A DNA stretch of 64,000 nt from Timema cristinae. Its lineage: Eukaryota > Arthropoda > Insecta > Phasmatodea > Timematidae. Location: NCBI GenBank assembly GCA_039000515.1, contig JBCFYV010000935.1, positions 59,241,346-59,305,345 of the forward strand, given 5' to 3'. Below the pieces are notes generated by a model, which saw nothing but the letters and a program-made list of their open reading frames with translations, did no database searches and had not been told where the DNA came from. The translations under genes were made by a program, and so were the position numbers. Below, in pieces: positions 32,355 through 42,085 of this stretch. Position 1 is the first letter of the stretch. Every line of letters starts with the position of its first letter.

Positions 32355-32600
32355 TTGACACCGCGTTTTATCATCGGTTCAGGTTATACGCATGTTTGAT
32401 CATTATTTTATTAGGGTAGGGATGAGGAGGAAGCATTTTAGAGGTAATATACCCGCATTCGCCTGGAGAACGGTGGGGAAACAGTTTAGGAAAATCACTC
32501 AGTAGACACGACCGGGATTTGAACTCGGACCAGCCTGCTGATGACGGGGAGATCAAACACGAGAAAGATGCCTTAGGCCATTCGGCCACTGAAACGGGGA
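32355..32600 (-). repeat. SINE-C, nearly full length
   Basis: Minus strand: module tgacaccgcgttttatcatc, body with tagaggtaatatacccgcat, B box (gggatttgaactcgg reversed) and A-box region (ggccattcggccactgaaac). Confidence 0.72.
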
Positions 32601-32604
32601 AAAG

Positions 32605-33145
32605 AACTGATAGCTGTTGGGCCCCTTTAAATCGGACTCTTTAAAATCCTGTTGAATCAAACCAATAAAAATAAATCTAGCTTTCAAAATATTGGAATTG
32701 ACATACTTATTTTTATTTTTCCCATTTAAATTCTTATTTGATTTGATTTTTTTTCAAACTCAAATAACAAACTACTCCGATACTTTATTTTCATTTTATG
32801 TCAAGTTCTGTAGAACTCTCCATGGTACCATCAGTTTATCTTTATCCAACTTTATTTTCTGTATTATTCCAATTTATTTAGGAATATAAAGTCTAACGTA
32901 TCAGAGTTACACTCCTGAAAATATTGTTTTATCTTCCCTTATCCACCGAAGTCCACCCACCCTTCCATCCACCTCACTTCCCTCACAACGAGAATATATA
33001 TATGACACGTGTCTTCTATCTGCTTGCAAATCCATCAAATTCTGTTAAACAACAGGAATATCGCAAGGAGACCTCGATACTTATCGGGGGCTTTAGAATA
33101 AATACTCCTCTCTGTTACCTGCTTCAATGACCAAATACTATGAGG
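32605..33145. other. Unannotated AT-rich stretch
   Basis: No repeat family recognised. Frames of 65-69 codons overlap on both strands without motifs. Confidence 0.4.
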
Positions 33146-33147
33146 CG

Positions 33148-33375
33148 TCTTTATCGCAAAAAACTGGACTGACGATCCAAGAAGATCGGGTTCAAATCCC
33201 AGCCGGGTGTACTGAGGGTGATTTTTCATAAAAAAGTTTTCCACTTTTCCTCAACGCAAATTCAGGTGCACTTCCTCTAAATTCAACCTTTCTCCTTCAT
33301 AACACACGTACGTAATTAGTATTGTACATAGGAGTATATCCCAAATGGATAACGAGACGTCGTACTAGGAAAAAA
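33148..33375 (+). repeat. SINE-C, nearly full length
   Basis: It has ggactgacgatccaagaaga, B box gggttcaaatcccagc, cgggtgtactgagggtgatt, body ctcaacgcaaattcaggtgc and a worn module ending gagacgtcgtactagg, with an A-run and a short TA array. Confidence 0.68.
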
Positions 33376-33544
33376 AAAATATATATATATGTGTTATAGT
33401 GTATTACCAACCCCCATTTGTTGATATTCTAACTCAACATATCTCAGTAGTGTATCGATAGCTAAGGTCATATCCGGGATATTTTTTATATAATTTTATA
33501 CTCCTTTGTGTGATTTTATGTTATACTGGCTACAATATTTTATG

Positions 33545-33837
33545 TATTTATTTGAAGTATTTAACGTGCACTTTCTGAACTGGCTGATTATATATCAGCA
33601 CACTAGAATTTATACGAGTGAGAGTGAAAGGTCCTACCAATTTTTCCGGGAAAGGTATTTTCGCATACCACAATCGACGTGGGACTGACGGCTTTACTTC
33701 CTCCCCGAAGGAAGTTATGTTACGGATTTTTTTTTATCACTCAAGAAGAATCCGTCGACCTCGACCGGGTTTGAACCTGTCGAACATCGGGTCCTGAGGT
33801 GAACCACTCTACCCCAAGACCACCGGGGTCGACAACT
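33545..33837 (-). repeat. SINE-F copy 1
   Basis: Minus strand: tRNA-like head (gaccccggtggtcttggggt, then B box reversed from gggtttgaacctgtc), the aggaagttatgttacggatt block, gaaaggtattttcgcatacc, and a 3' end reading CAGTTCAGAAAGTGCACGTT then AAATAC (from 33555-33585 reversed). A second copy at 46208-46808 shares all blocks. Confidence 0.8.
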
Positions 33838-34009
33838 ACTGGCTACAATTTAAAAATATATAATATTTGGTGCAACATATTGAACAAAATAATATATGCA
33901 CCGTGTAAATAACGATTTCCAAATACGAGTAAAAATAATAACGGCATCGGTGGGCGCGTAATAAAACTCAGCAAAAAGAAATATTCCTCAAATAAAATGT
34001 TGTTTTAGT

Positions 34010-34068
34010 AAGCTCTAATGGCGTATAACTTGAACAGGTAGTATGAAGCGGCGCTAAAATAAATAAAT
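34010..34068 (+). repeat. SINE-C 3' end
   Basis: A worn terminal module (ggcgtataacttgaacaggt, then agtatgaagcggcgctaaaa) followed by (TAAA)n. Confidence 0.6.
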
Positions 34069-34149
34069 AGGGGGCTTCATGTGTGTTATCTTTAAATGTA
34101 TTGTTTTATATTTGAAACTATTGGGCAACAGTTTTTTGTTTTTGTTTTT

Positions 34150-34395
34150 TAATCACCACGTCCTACAGACCGCTAGGACTATCTGTATATTAACACTAAA
34201 TGGATACGGATGTGTAAAGTTAGATTTAAAAGAAATGTGCCCTCATTTGCAGAAATAGAGAGTGAAAAACTATTTTTTAAATAGCCTGTAATAAGCTCAG
34301 CCTGGATTCGAAACCCCTATTTCACGGTCACCATTAATCAAGTCTATTTTTAAAAGAGTAACACCTGAGACCATTTAACCACTGATGCGAGGTTT
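34150..34395 (-). repeat. SINE-C, decayed
   Basis: Minus strand: module taatcaccacgtcctacaga, the gttagatttaaaagaaatgt body block, and head region accatttaaccactgatgcg. Confidence 0.6.
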
Positions 34396-34404
34396 CATTA
34401 GTCT

Positions 34405-34795
34405 TTTTTTTCCCCACCACTAAGTCTTAGTATCCATTCGTGCTATAAGCCAACATAATTAGTTACTTTGGGGAATGCCAGGCCGCCACCGTGGTTCGGA
34501 TTCCACGTTAAACTGTAGGTCCTTCATTTCACTCACAATCACCCTACCATTACACATTAGCGTAAGTGCGTATAACCCGAATGGGTAGTAAGACGCGGTG
34601 CTAATAATAATAATTAGTTACTTTAATGGGATACATATGAGAAAGATTGCGTTTTAGAGCGAGTGTACCCGCATTTTCAAAGAGGAACACTCATTTAGAG
34701 AAAACCAAACTGGGTTTGAACCCCGATCTACCTGTCACCGGTACTCGAGCATCACACGGAGAGTGACACTTGGTACCATTCGACCAATCATTTCT
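34405..34795 (-). repeat. SINE-C split by SINE-A4
   Basis: The module and tail side (ccactaagtcttagtatcca) lie left of SINE-A4. The body (gaaagattgcgttttagagc) and B-box region (gggtttgaaccccgatctac) lie right of it. Removing 34470-34624 restores one continuous copy. Confidence 0.75.
34470..34609 (+). repeat. SINE-A copy 4, 5'-truncated, with TSD
   Basis: It starts at ggggaatgccaggccgcc, in the middle of the body, and runs to the module and (TAA)n. A perfect 15-bp duplication ATAATTAGTTACTTT flanks it (34455-34469 and 34610-34624). The truncation therefore happened during insertion, not by later loss. Confidence 0.93.
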
Positions 34796-34799
34796 TAAA

Positions 34800-35390
34800 A
34801 GTCTTATTTGTTTTGTTTGCGTTTGTACACCCTAGGGCCTTTGTGCGACTTATAAATCCTGGTACAATCACGACAGACAAACCTCAGACCGTTAATGTCT
34901 CATTTAGTGGACGAGAACAAAACAAATATCTCGCTGATAGGTTGAAGTATCCAACGAATGGTGTCGCGCTACTGGAGTGTGCCTGTTGACAAATTCGACC
35001 ATGTGACTGGCTTTTAAAGTAAATATCTGCCCCGTACACATATTCCCCCTGCTGATTCTACCTGCACCACTCATGTTACCTGTCTTCCGGTCACAGGATA
35101 GAGAGAGAGAGAGAAACACACGAATCATTCGACTACAGTCCATTCAGCGTAGGAGTGGTGGTAACTGGCAGCAGTAAGATTTATATTGGAAACATTGGCT
35201 GAAAATCACTAATACTAAACTACGTGAAAATTATTATTTATCTAATAATACTGTTTTAATTAATAAAAAATATTAAATAAAAGCTTCTAATAATACTTCC
35301 CTAAGGACTACTATATAATTGGCTTTTCCGTTACCAAGAGAACATATTAATAAAACATTTTTTTTTTTGTTTCGTGGTTGTGGCAACATT
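34800..35390. other. Unannotated stretch
   Basis: No repeat family recognised. A minus-strand frame of 79 codons (34904-35143) includes a serine/leucine run from a short GA repeat (35100-35113) and has no domain. Confidence 0.35.
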
Positions 35391-35394
35391 AGTT

Positions 35395-35566
35395 ATTATT
35401 AGTACCGCGTCTTACTACCCGTTCGGGTTATATGCACTTATGCTAATGTGTAATGGTAGAGTGATTGTGAGATTAAATGGAGGACCTACAGTTTAACGTG
35501 GGATCCGAACCACGGTGGAGGCCTGGCATTCCCCACATTCACAAGTTGTGATTAATACACGTCTTG
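35395..35566 (-). repeat. SINE-A copy 7, 5'-truncated
   Basis: Minus strand: (ATT)n, module tagtaccgcgtcttactacc, the reverse of the body to attaatacacgtcttg, where it stops. Flanks TAGTTATTATT and TAGATATTATA agree at 9 of 11 positions and may be the target duplication. Confidence 0.8.
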
Positions 35567-35569
35567 AGT

Positions 35570-36240
35570 AGATATTATAATGCATGAAATAATGAATTAA
35601 AACGTATTATATTCATACTTGTGTCAACCATAAATTATAAAATAAATAGTTTTTTATGACCTAGATAAAGAACCATACAAAATTTTAATTTAAAAAAATA
35701 CGTTTTAGTTTTGTAATTTACACATGCACATGAACATGGTTTTATGACGTCATAAACAGCGCTCATTTTGTCCGGTTCACCATCTTTATAAATAAGAAGA
35801 CAAGGAAGCCAAATAAAAGCTCTCTTTTTAAAGCATTTTTAAGTGAAAAAAAAATTAAAAACAAATTGTTTGTTGTGAAAGTTTTGGACTCAAAAGTAAC
35901 AACAGCACACCATTATGGTCTTACAGATTATTTTGTCTGGCGAATAGATGTATGGTAGCTTTTCCTAACTGTCAGTTACCACCACTCCTAGGCTGGATGG
36001 ACTGTAGCGTTTTCTAGACTCGCCCTCGGTCAGGAAAGGTTGCACATCCATCTTACCCCCCTCTAACCTACCCCCCCCCTTCCTTGCTCGGCCATGCCAA
36101 AACTTTAATGCATGGCTACTGTAGTTGTAGGTGTGTCATGAAGCGTGACTTACTGCACATTGTGCTGTGCGCACCAAGTTTCTAGACTTCTGGAAACATG
36201 TTCTGTAGAGAAGGATTCATTGAGACATCTGAATGTTTTT
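35570..36240. other. Unannotated stretch
   Basis: No repeat family recognised. A CRE-like TGACGTCA lies at 35745-35752 and a C-run at 36061-36078. Confidence 0.4.
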
Positions 36241-36253
36241 ACAGATGTATTTA

Positions 36254-36472
36254 CCCGCCTCGTGTTGAGCTCGACTGCTGAGGACTGGGAGATCGAGGTT
36301 CGAATCTCGGTTGGGTGAACTGGGGGTGGTTTTTCCTAAATGGTTTTCCACTACCTCTCCACGCAAATGCGGGTTCACTTCCTTTAATTCAACCTTCCCA
36401 ATTCATAATCCATTAGCGTAATTAGTACTTAAAGCGTATAACCCGAACGGGTAGTAAGACGTGGTGCTAAAT
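36254..36472 (+). repeat. SINE-B copy 3, A-box deletion, with TSD
   Basis: A perfect 13-bp duplication ACAGATGTATTTA flanks it (36241-36253 and 36473-36485). The head reads cccgcctcg and then tgttgagctcgactgctgag, so about 32 bases including the whole A box are gone, with TCG at both breakpoints. The B box GGTTCGAATC, body and module are intact. Confidence 0.9.
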
Positions 36473-36485
36473 ACAGATGTATTTA

Positions 36486-37214
36486 GTTTATATTAAAAAA
36501 AAACCATTCTTACCAGATTCTTTATATATTCTATGGATTTTATCTTGAGCAAAAGCCATAGGAAAATTGTTTTTTCAAACTAAACTAAATACAGTAGCAA
36601 CCGAAAACATAGGTTCACCAGTGAAATTAGAAAGATATTGGAACTTTGATCCATAAACCACTATTTATAATCGACATATTGAAGTAATGTTTAAACAGTA
36701 CATTTATACATCAATTCTGAATGTAAAAAATCACTTTTGGACCAAAAGTGTTTTGTTATTTTTTAAGAAATTATAGATACACAAAACAATACAACAGAAT
36801 AAAATAATAGGTGTTTTTGTTACTAACGGAGCAAGTTACTGTATTTTAAATATCGTAGATGTTCAAATTGTGCAGTGCTCTACTTTGATTTGAAATACTA
36901 CTGTATATTCAAAAATATACATATAAATAGATTAGTGTTAAAACCATACATGATACAAAGATAGCACTGTCTGGGGTGAACAATAACAAACGGTTCCAAA
37001 CCGTGCTGGGTACCGTATACGTACTATTAAAAATACAACATTGTACTGTACTGTAAGGTACGCAAATGTTTCCAAAAAGGGCTCAACACTTTGTTAGTAA
37101 TCAAAAAGGCCTTTTCGTCTCTCTCAGGCACGAACCCTGGTTCAGCCACTGTGCGGCCTTTCTGCCACACCACCTGTCTCATGAAATGTAACCATGGTAT
37201 TGTTCACACACGAC
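36486..37214. other. Unannotated AT-rich stretch
   Basis: No repeat family recognised. Near 37118-37180 the strings gcacgaaccctggttcagcc and gcggcctttctgccac look tRNA-like, but no element can be delimited. Confidence 0.35.
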
Positions 37215-37343
37215 TTAGGGTACGGCCAGACTGAGCGAGCGAGCGAGCGAGCGCGCGAGCGACTAAAATATAAAATAGAACACATTGGTTGTAATGGGGG
37301 TGGCCACACTGGAGCGAGCGAGCGAGCGAGCGCGCGAGCGACT

Positions 37344-37397
37344 GAGCGCGCGCGCTTGAAAGATAGAACTGGTTCTATTTTTCAAGCGCGCGCGCTC
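37344..37397. repeat. GC-rich hairpin inside the Harbinger-like element
   Basis: GAGCGCGCGCGCTTGAA pairs with TTCAAGCGCGCGCGCTC, and the pairing continues through gatagaac / gttctat with few mismatches and almost no loop. The alternating CG tract could adopt Z-DNA. Confidence 0.85.
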
Positions 37398-37539
37398 GAC
37401 CCGGTACAGTCTAGTTTACAGGCGCTAGGCAATATTATTGTATGTTGGTTCATTGAGTGCTGGGGAAACTTCTCATTTTGACATGATATTTGACTTTTTT
37501 CTATCAGTGATAGGTTTAACACACTTGCTATTAATGGCC

Positions 37540-37844
37540 CGGTGACCTGGCGGTCTAGGGGTAAGGTGTCAGACTTCTGTGCTGGCGGCCGGGGTTCAAT
37601 CCTCGGTCCCGGCACAGATTTATCTGATTTACAAACCCTTCCTTCACCTCTGACAAGACGTGTATTAATCACATCTTGTGAATGTGGGGAAAGCCAGGCC
37701 TCCACCGTGGTTCGGATTCCACGTTATACTGTAGGTCCTTCATTTCATCTCACAATCACCCTACCATTACACATTAGCGTAAGTGCATATAACCCGAACG
37801 GGAAGTAAGATGCGGTGCTAATAATAATAATAATAATAATAATA
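37540..37844 (+). repeat. SINE-A copy 5, full length, with TSD
   Basis: Head cggtgacctggcggtctagg, B box ggttcaatcc, long body variant (gacgtgtattaatcacatct), module and eight or so TAA units. TAATGGCC flanks it at 37532-37539 and 37845-37852. It is inserted in the Harbinger-like element. Confidence 0.92.
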
Positions 37845-38273
37845 TAATGGCCTCATTTAATTGGTAAGACCATAAATAGTATAATGTATATATGTAAACC
37901 CGATATGTTAAAATACTTCAATATTATAATCAAAGTAGGCCTTTACAAATAAGAATCACCATTAGTTTGGAGAGAGTATGAAAAAACCACAACAATAAAT
38001 AAGTTTTAAAAATCACCTTCAGTTCACTGAGCCAAGATTCGAACCTTTGCCTCCTAGTCAAAAGTTATCGAGTGCAACGCACCATTCTGCCACTGGTGCG
38101 GCAAATCTGATTTTAAAACACTTCAGTACAGTACCATACGCATTTCTCAATTTATTAATTGGATGCACTTCTACTTTTTTCTTTTTTATAAATACACAAT
38201 ATTTTCTGTAAGAATTTTCGAGGAGCAGAGATGTACTAAGTGTGTTTGACAGAGACATCTTCTCTAACTAGGG

Positions 38274-38560
38274 GGGAGGGGGGGGCGGTGACCTAGTGGT
38301 CTAGGGGTAAGGTGTCAGACTTCTGTGCTGGCAGCCGGGGTTCAATCCTCGGTCCCGGCACAGATTTATCTTATTTCCAAACCCTTCCTTCACCTCTGAC
38401 AAGACATCTTGTGAATGTAGGGAATGCCAGGCCACCACCGTGGTTCGGATTCCACGTTAAACTGTTTGTCCTTCATTTCATCTCACAATAACCCTACCAT
38501 TACACATTAGCGTAAGTGCGTATAACCCGAACGGGTAGTAAGACGCGGTGCTAATAATAA
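38274..38560 (+). repeat. SINE-A copy 6, full length, with TSD
   Basis: The duplication TCTAACTAGGG is exact at 38263-38273 and 38561-38571. Between the left duplication and gcggtgacctagtgg is a G-rich run (about 11 bases), possibly non-templated bases added at insertion. It has the short body variant and only three TAA units. It is inserted in the Harbinger-like element. Confidence 0.92.
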
Positions 38561-38664
38561 TCTAACTAGGGTCCGCTAATTACGCGCTCGCGCGCTCGCC
38601 AGTTTGGCCACCCAGTCGCTTGCGCGCTCGCTCGCACGCTTGGCAGTCTGGCCGAACCCTTACA

Positions 38665-39350
38665 TGTAACGCTGCTGCAATCGCTCTAAAAGATTTGTCG
38701 CTCCTGCTTATGTCAATAATCTGACATTATATTTCCACCGACACCTTTTTTTTTCTAAACATTATTTACGGAAAACGAACACTACAATCATTTGTCATAC
38801 ACACATTGAATTTGTTATGGGGGGAAAAAAATTAACCTCGCTGGAAAAAATCCCTTTAACGAGGCTATCTGTAGTTCATGTACTAACACCACCGAATGGT
38901 AAAATCTCATTGGCTAAACAAATAATATCCACGTTCACAGCACGAAAACAGTGAAATTTTAATGTTTTTTGTTAAGTTCATAAATTTGTTTAATGTCTGA
39001 TAAAAGATGTGTAAAATTTTTTAGGCGTTTGATTTATGCATTAAATTTTGGCCTTATGTAATCAATAAATTTTAAAAAAAATCTAAATTACTGTATATAA
39101 TGTAGTTTTTTTTTAATCGCTTCGATAGACTGAAAAAGTGGTAATTTTTGGTTTGTCCCACAATCTTAAATAATTAATAAACAATAAACCGGTTAATATA
39201 AAAATATTATTTTTACACAAAATGCATGGTTTTAATAGCATAATAAACAATGAAATATACTAGAAGTTTAAACCAATATTATAGAGCCAAGGGTTTCCTA
39301 CCAGAGAAGTATATATGGCCTTCTGTTTTTTGGGCCTACTTCAATGTTTA
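38665..39350. other. Unannotated AT-rich stretch
   Basis: No repeat family or frame recognised. Confidence 0.4.
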
Positions 39351-39359
39351 GCTCAATTT

Positions 39360-39668
39360 GTTGAAAAATTCGCCTGTACCAATGTACCGTTTCCCAGGGG
39401 ATGCCCGAATGTACAAATAGTACATTCTTTCCGTGTAGGTTCTTTTCATGTCCCGATGAGATGAGATGAGATGATGATGATGATGGTGAATATGAAGGTG
39501 TGGAACAAGTAGAAACTCTAAAATCAAACCTAAACCTAACTAACCAAACCTTGGTGACCGTTGGGTTAATTCCTCAATCGGGAAAATTATCCATTGTACC
39601 AGTCACGAATCGAACCCGGGACCCCTACGTTCGTAGCCATGTGCACTGAGCACTATACCATGTGGCCG
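39360..39668 (-). repeat. SINE-D copy 3
   Basis: Minus strand: head with B box (reverse of cgaatcgaacccgggacccc at 39607-39626), ttggtgaccgttgggttaat, aaccaaacc, the ATGATGATGATG block and ggatgcccgaatgtacaaat. The (ATT)n end is not kept. Confidence 0.8.
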
Positions 39669-39704
39669 CTTTACATGGTAGTGTTAACGTTTGGAAACAT
39701 GAAT

Positions 39705-39868
39705 GAATACAATATAATTTTCATAGGAAGAGCTTTCCTTATATGACAGATCTAATCTCACGTATACATCCATGTGCTCTGCAGCTTGTTACCTTTGAAA
39801 TACATATTATCAATAACTTTAAAATAGCACTAATAATATAGTAAAATGTTTTCAACTTTTGAGGCAAA
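39705..39868 (-). repeat. Dispersed repeat K, copy 2
   Basis: The reverse complement contains gagctgcagagcac... equivalents: ataattttcataggaagagc, tagatct-like agatctaatctcacgtatac, ctctgcagcttgtt and aatagcactaataatatagt with aaaatgttttcaa. Order matches copy 1 at 31630-31805. Confidence 0.62.
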
Positions 39869-39884
39869 TAATATTTTTCTGAAA

Positions 39885-40100
39885 ATTGAAAAATGACACC
39901 TGAACACGGGATTCGAAGCAGGGGCCTTTGACTTAGTACGCCAATGCTCTTACCATTGAGATATCCAGGAATCGTCCCGTGCCCAGGATCATAGCTCCTG
40001 GAAAACTCGATGGTTAGAGTATTAGCTTACTAATCCAAAGGTCCCGAGTTCGATTCCCGTGTCCAGGTGTCATTTTTCAATTTTAAGAATATGATATATA
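39885..40100. mobile_element. IR-E copy 3, compact inverted form
   Basis: Left: aaattgaaaaatgacacctg, acacgggattcgaagcaggg and accattgagatatccagga. Right, inverted: actcgatggttagagtatta, gtcccgagttcgattcccgt, gtccaggtgtcatttttcaa. The spacer is only about 40 bp, so this is nearly a pure hairpin of two tRNA-like arms. The plus-strand B box GTTCGATTCC (40049-40058) is intact. Confidence 0.72.
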
Positions 40101-40185
40101 GATGAAGAATTCCTCACTACAACGCATAAATAATATCTTCAGCTAGTTGATTATTAAATAATAGTTTTGTATTTACAGTGTAAAC

Positions 40186-40393
40186 TCGTTTATCCGGTCT
40201 AACTGGGACCGCGGTGTAGTCTGGATATTATAGGAAAATGCATAAAAACAATATATATTACTACGACTCACAATTTATTTTCACAATAATAACTTATAAA
40301 ACACTTGAAGCATGTTACAATCACTATTCACTCCTCAGTTTGGATAAACCAGAAATCTGGATCACTAAGGTCCGAATAAACGAGGTTACACTG
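40186..40393. mobile_element. MITE-5, pogo/Tc1-mariner-type
   Basis: The left end CAGTGTAAACTCGTTTATCC and the right end (reverse complement CAGTGTAACCTCGTTTATTC) are flanked by TA (40184-40185 and 40394-40395). At 208 bp without a frame it is a non-autonomous element. The CTCGTTTATCCGG terminus is typical of pogo/Tigger-like short elements. Confidence 0.85.
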
Positions 40394-40425
40394 TATTAAA
40401 TAGATCCTTTCTATTAAACTCGGAC

Positions 40426-40678
40426 CCACCTCGGTGGCCTAGTTGGCTAACGCGCTTGTCGTGTTGAGCTCGACTGCTGAGGACGGGGAGATCGAGGTTC
40501 GAATCTCGGTCGGGTGAACTGGGGGTGGTTTTCCTAAATGGTTTTCCACTCTCCCTCTACGCAAATGCGGGTTCACGTCCTCTAATTCAACCTGCCCAGT
40601 TCCTAAATCCATTAACGTAAATAGTACTTAAAGCGTATAACCGAACGGGTAGTGAGACGTGGTGCTAAATATTATTAT
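40426..40678 (+). repeat. SINE-B copy 4, reference copy, with TSD
   Basis: A 14-bp duplication TATTAAACTCGGAC is exact at 40412-40425 and 40679-40692. The head has A box TGGCCTAGTTGG (40435-40446), which fits the RNA polymerase III consensus, and B box GGTTCGAATC (40496-40505). Then gtgaactgggggtggttttc, ctctacgcaaatgcgggttc and the shared 3' module (gtataaccgaacgggtagtg) ending gctaaatattatt. Confidence 0.94.
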
Positions 40679-40694
40679 TATTAAACTCGGACTG

Positions 40695-41710
40695 AATATC
40701 TAGTCTGAGCAAGCCAGATGTTCATTATTATTTTGACATATTCTAATTACACCTTCCAATTGTTATCGAAGTTTATTTTCAAAAGAGAAACAATGTATTA
40801 ACCATGCGCGTATTTTCTAACTAATAATTAATTATATATTTTTGTGTATTACAGGTAAGCCTGAGTGAACTTCTTACTTTGAAGGGCTCGCAGAATTCAA
40901 ACGGTAAAGTTTCCTTTTATAATTATTGTACAGGTTATTCATGCATGCCACTAATCATAGCAACAAATAAGCCACATGCACGAGATCTAGCGGTTAGATC
41001 TCAAACTAAACTATATTAATGTAAGTTCTTCAACATTTACCTTAACTATTAATTAAATTGTGTTTCCATTGAAATAACTCCAAAGTTATTGCTCACACAA
41101 ATATCAGGAATGGAAAAAAAAAGAAGTTATAGTTGACGTACCGTAATTTTGCGGCGAAACACGTTCCAATCGCACTAATAATACCAAACATTTAATTAAA
41201 TTATTGTGGTTTCATTGTTAGTTAAAGACGATCCTATATTATTGGTTTTCACGTTGACTGTAGCTATTTTTTTTATTTCTACATAATACATCAAATTAAC
41301 TCAAGAATCCCTTATCTCTATTTATTTTCATCAAACAATTTTCTAATATTTTATAGATGAAAGGAAACGTTGATTAAAAAAAAGTCTGTAAACTTAAATA
41401 GCGCTTGTGACAAAGATTATTTCTAGTGATTATTCAGAATATTAATTTAATACCTTCCCCCCCCCCCTCCCTCACATTGTAATAGTTGTATAGTGTAAAC
41501 GTGAAGGTTTTTGATCTCGAATGATTATCGAAATTAATATTTTTTGATCACTGTAGCTAGGGGGCACAGCTGAAACGATTGGATACATTTCTTTCACATT
41601 TGTATGTTATTTAAATGTTAAGAAAATATATATACCTTGATGCGAAATAGTGATTTTAAAATTAAGGGTGCCTAATTTACTAATATTGTTTCACGTGGCT
41701 TCTTGAGTAT
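40695..41710. other. Unannotated stretch
   Basis: No repeat family recognised. A short C-run (41457-41467) is present. Confidence 0.4.
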
Positions 41711-41717
41711 GTACGTA

Positions 41718-41951
41718 CAGTAGTCCCATGACTTCATTGGTGCTGACTGACAGCTCACAGATGAGAGATGACGGCTTTGAAAAGTTACCAACCAAATTAT
41801 GTATTCCTACGCTGAACCATATGATCTGCAAAAACATGTGTTTAGCAGCTGTTACTTCTGACAGTCAAAATTTAGGATTATACCTGAATGTTGACTGTCG
41901 GAAGTCAGATGTGAGTTGTCAGTCAGCACCAAAGAAGCCACGGGGCTACTG
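41718..41951 (+). mobile_element. MITE-3 copy 2, Tc1/mariner-type
   Basis: It begins CAGTAGTCCCATGACTTCAT and ends gaagccacggggctactg, flanked by TA at 41716-41717 and 41952-41953. Interior blocks aaaagttaccaaccaaatta and aaccatatgatctgcaaaaa occur reversed in copy 1 (29758-29981). A 103-codon plus-strand frame crosses it and is not a gene. Confidence 0.87.
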
Positions 41952-42085
41952 TAATTCCCTAGAAGTGTGCACTTCGAATAGGCTTCGAAATAAGTATCAA
42001 CTTCGATTTCGCGAATTTTGTGAATATTTAAACCAGTAATTAGTAAAATTTACTATATATACCATAGGATATATATATATTATCA

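Larger units (their letters stand above)
37218..38659. mobile_element. PIF/Harbinger-like element with doubled ends
   Basis: The left end GGGTACGGCCAGACTGAGCG and the right end (reverse complement GGGTTCGGCCAGACTGCCAA) are flanked by TTA on both sides (37215-37217 and 38660-38662), the target size and sequence typical of PIF/Harbinger. The GCGAGCGAGCGAGCG stretch follows the end. A second, internal copy of the end structure is seen on each side: ggccacactggagcgagcga at 37303-37322 and cgctcgccagtttggccacc at 38592-38611. Two SINE-A insertions sit inside. Without them the element is about 830 bp, and no transposase frame is recognisable. Confidence 0.72.

Noticed and set aside
36241..36485. 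CRISPR-like or attachment-site repeats (short direct repeats flanking units)
   Set aside because: The direct repeats are unique per locus and flank single SINEs, which is the pattern of target-site duplications. The genome is eukaryotic.
40427..40510. Stand-alone tRNA genes at the many A-box/B-box pairs
   Set aside because: Every good A/B box pair is followed by a SINE body, and the acceptor stems do not pair properly. They are SINE promoters, not tRNA genes.
41728..42039. 103-codon plus-strand frame
   Set aside because: It spans MITE-3 copy 2 and stray flank, and is not conserved in MITE-3 copy 1.
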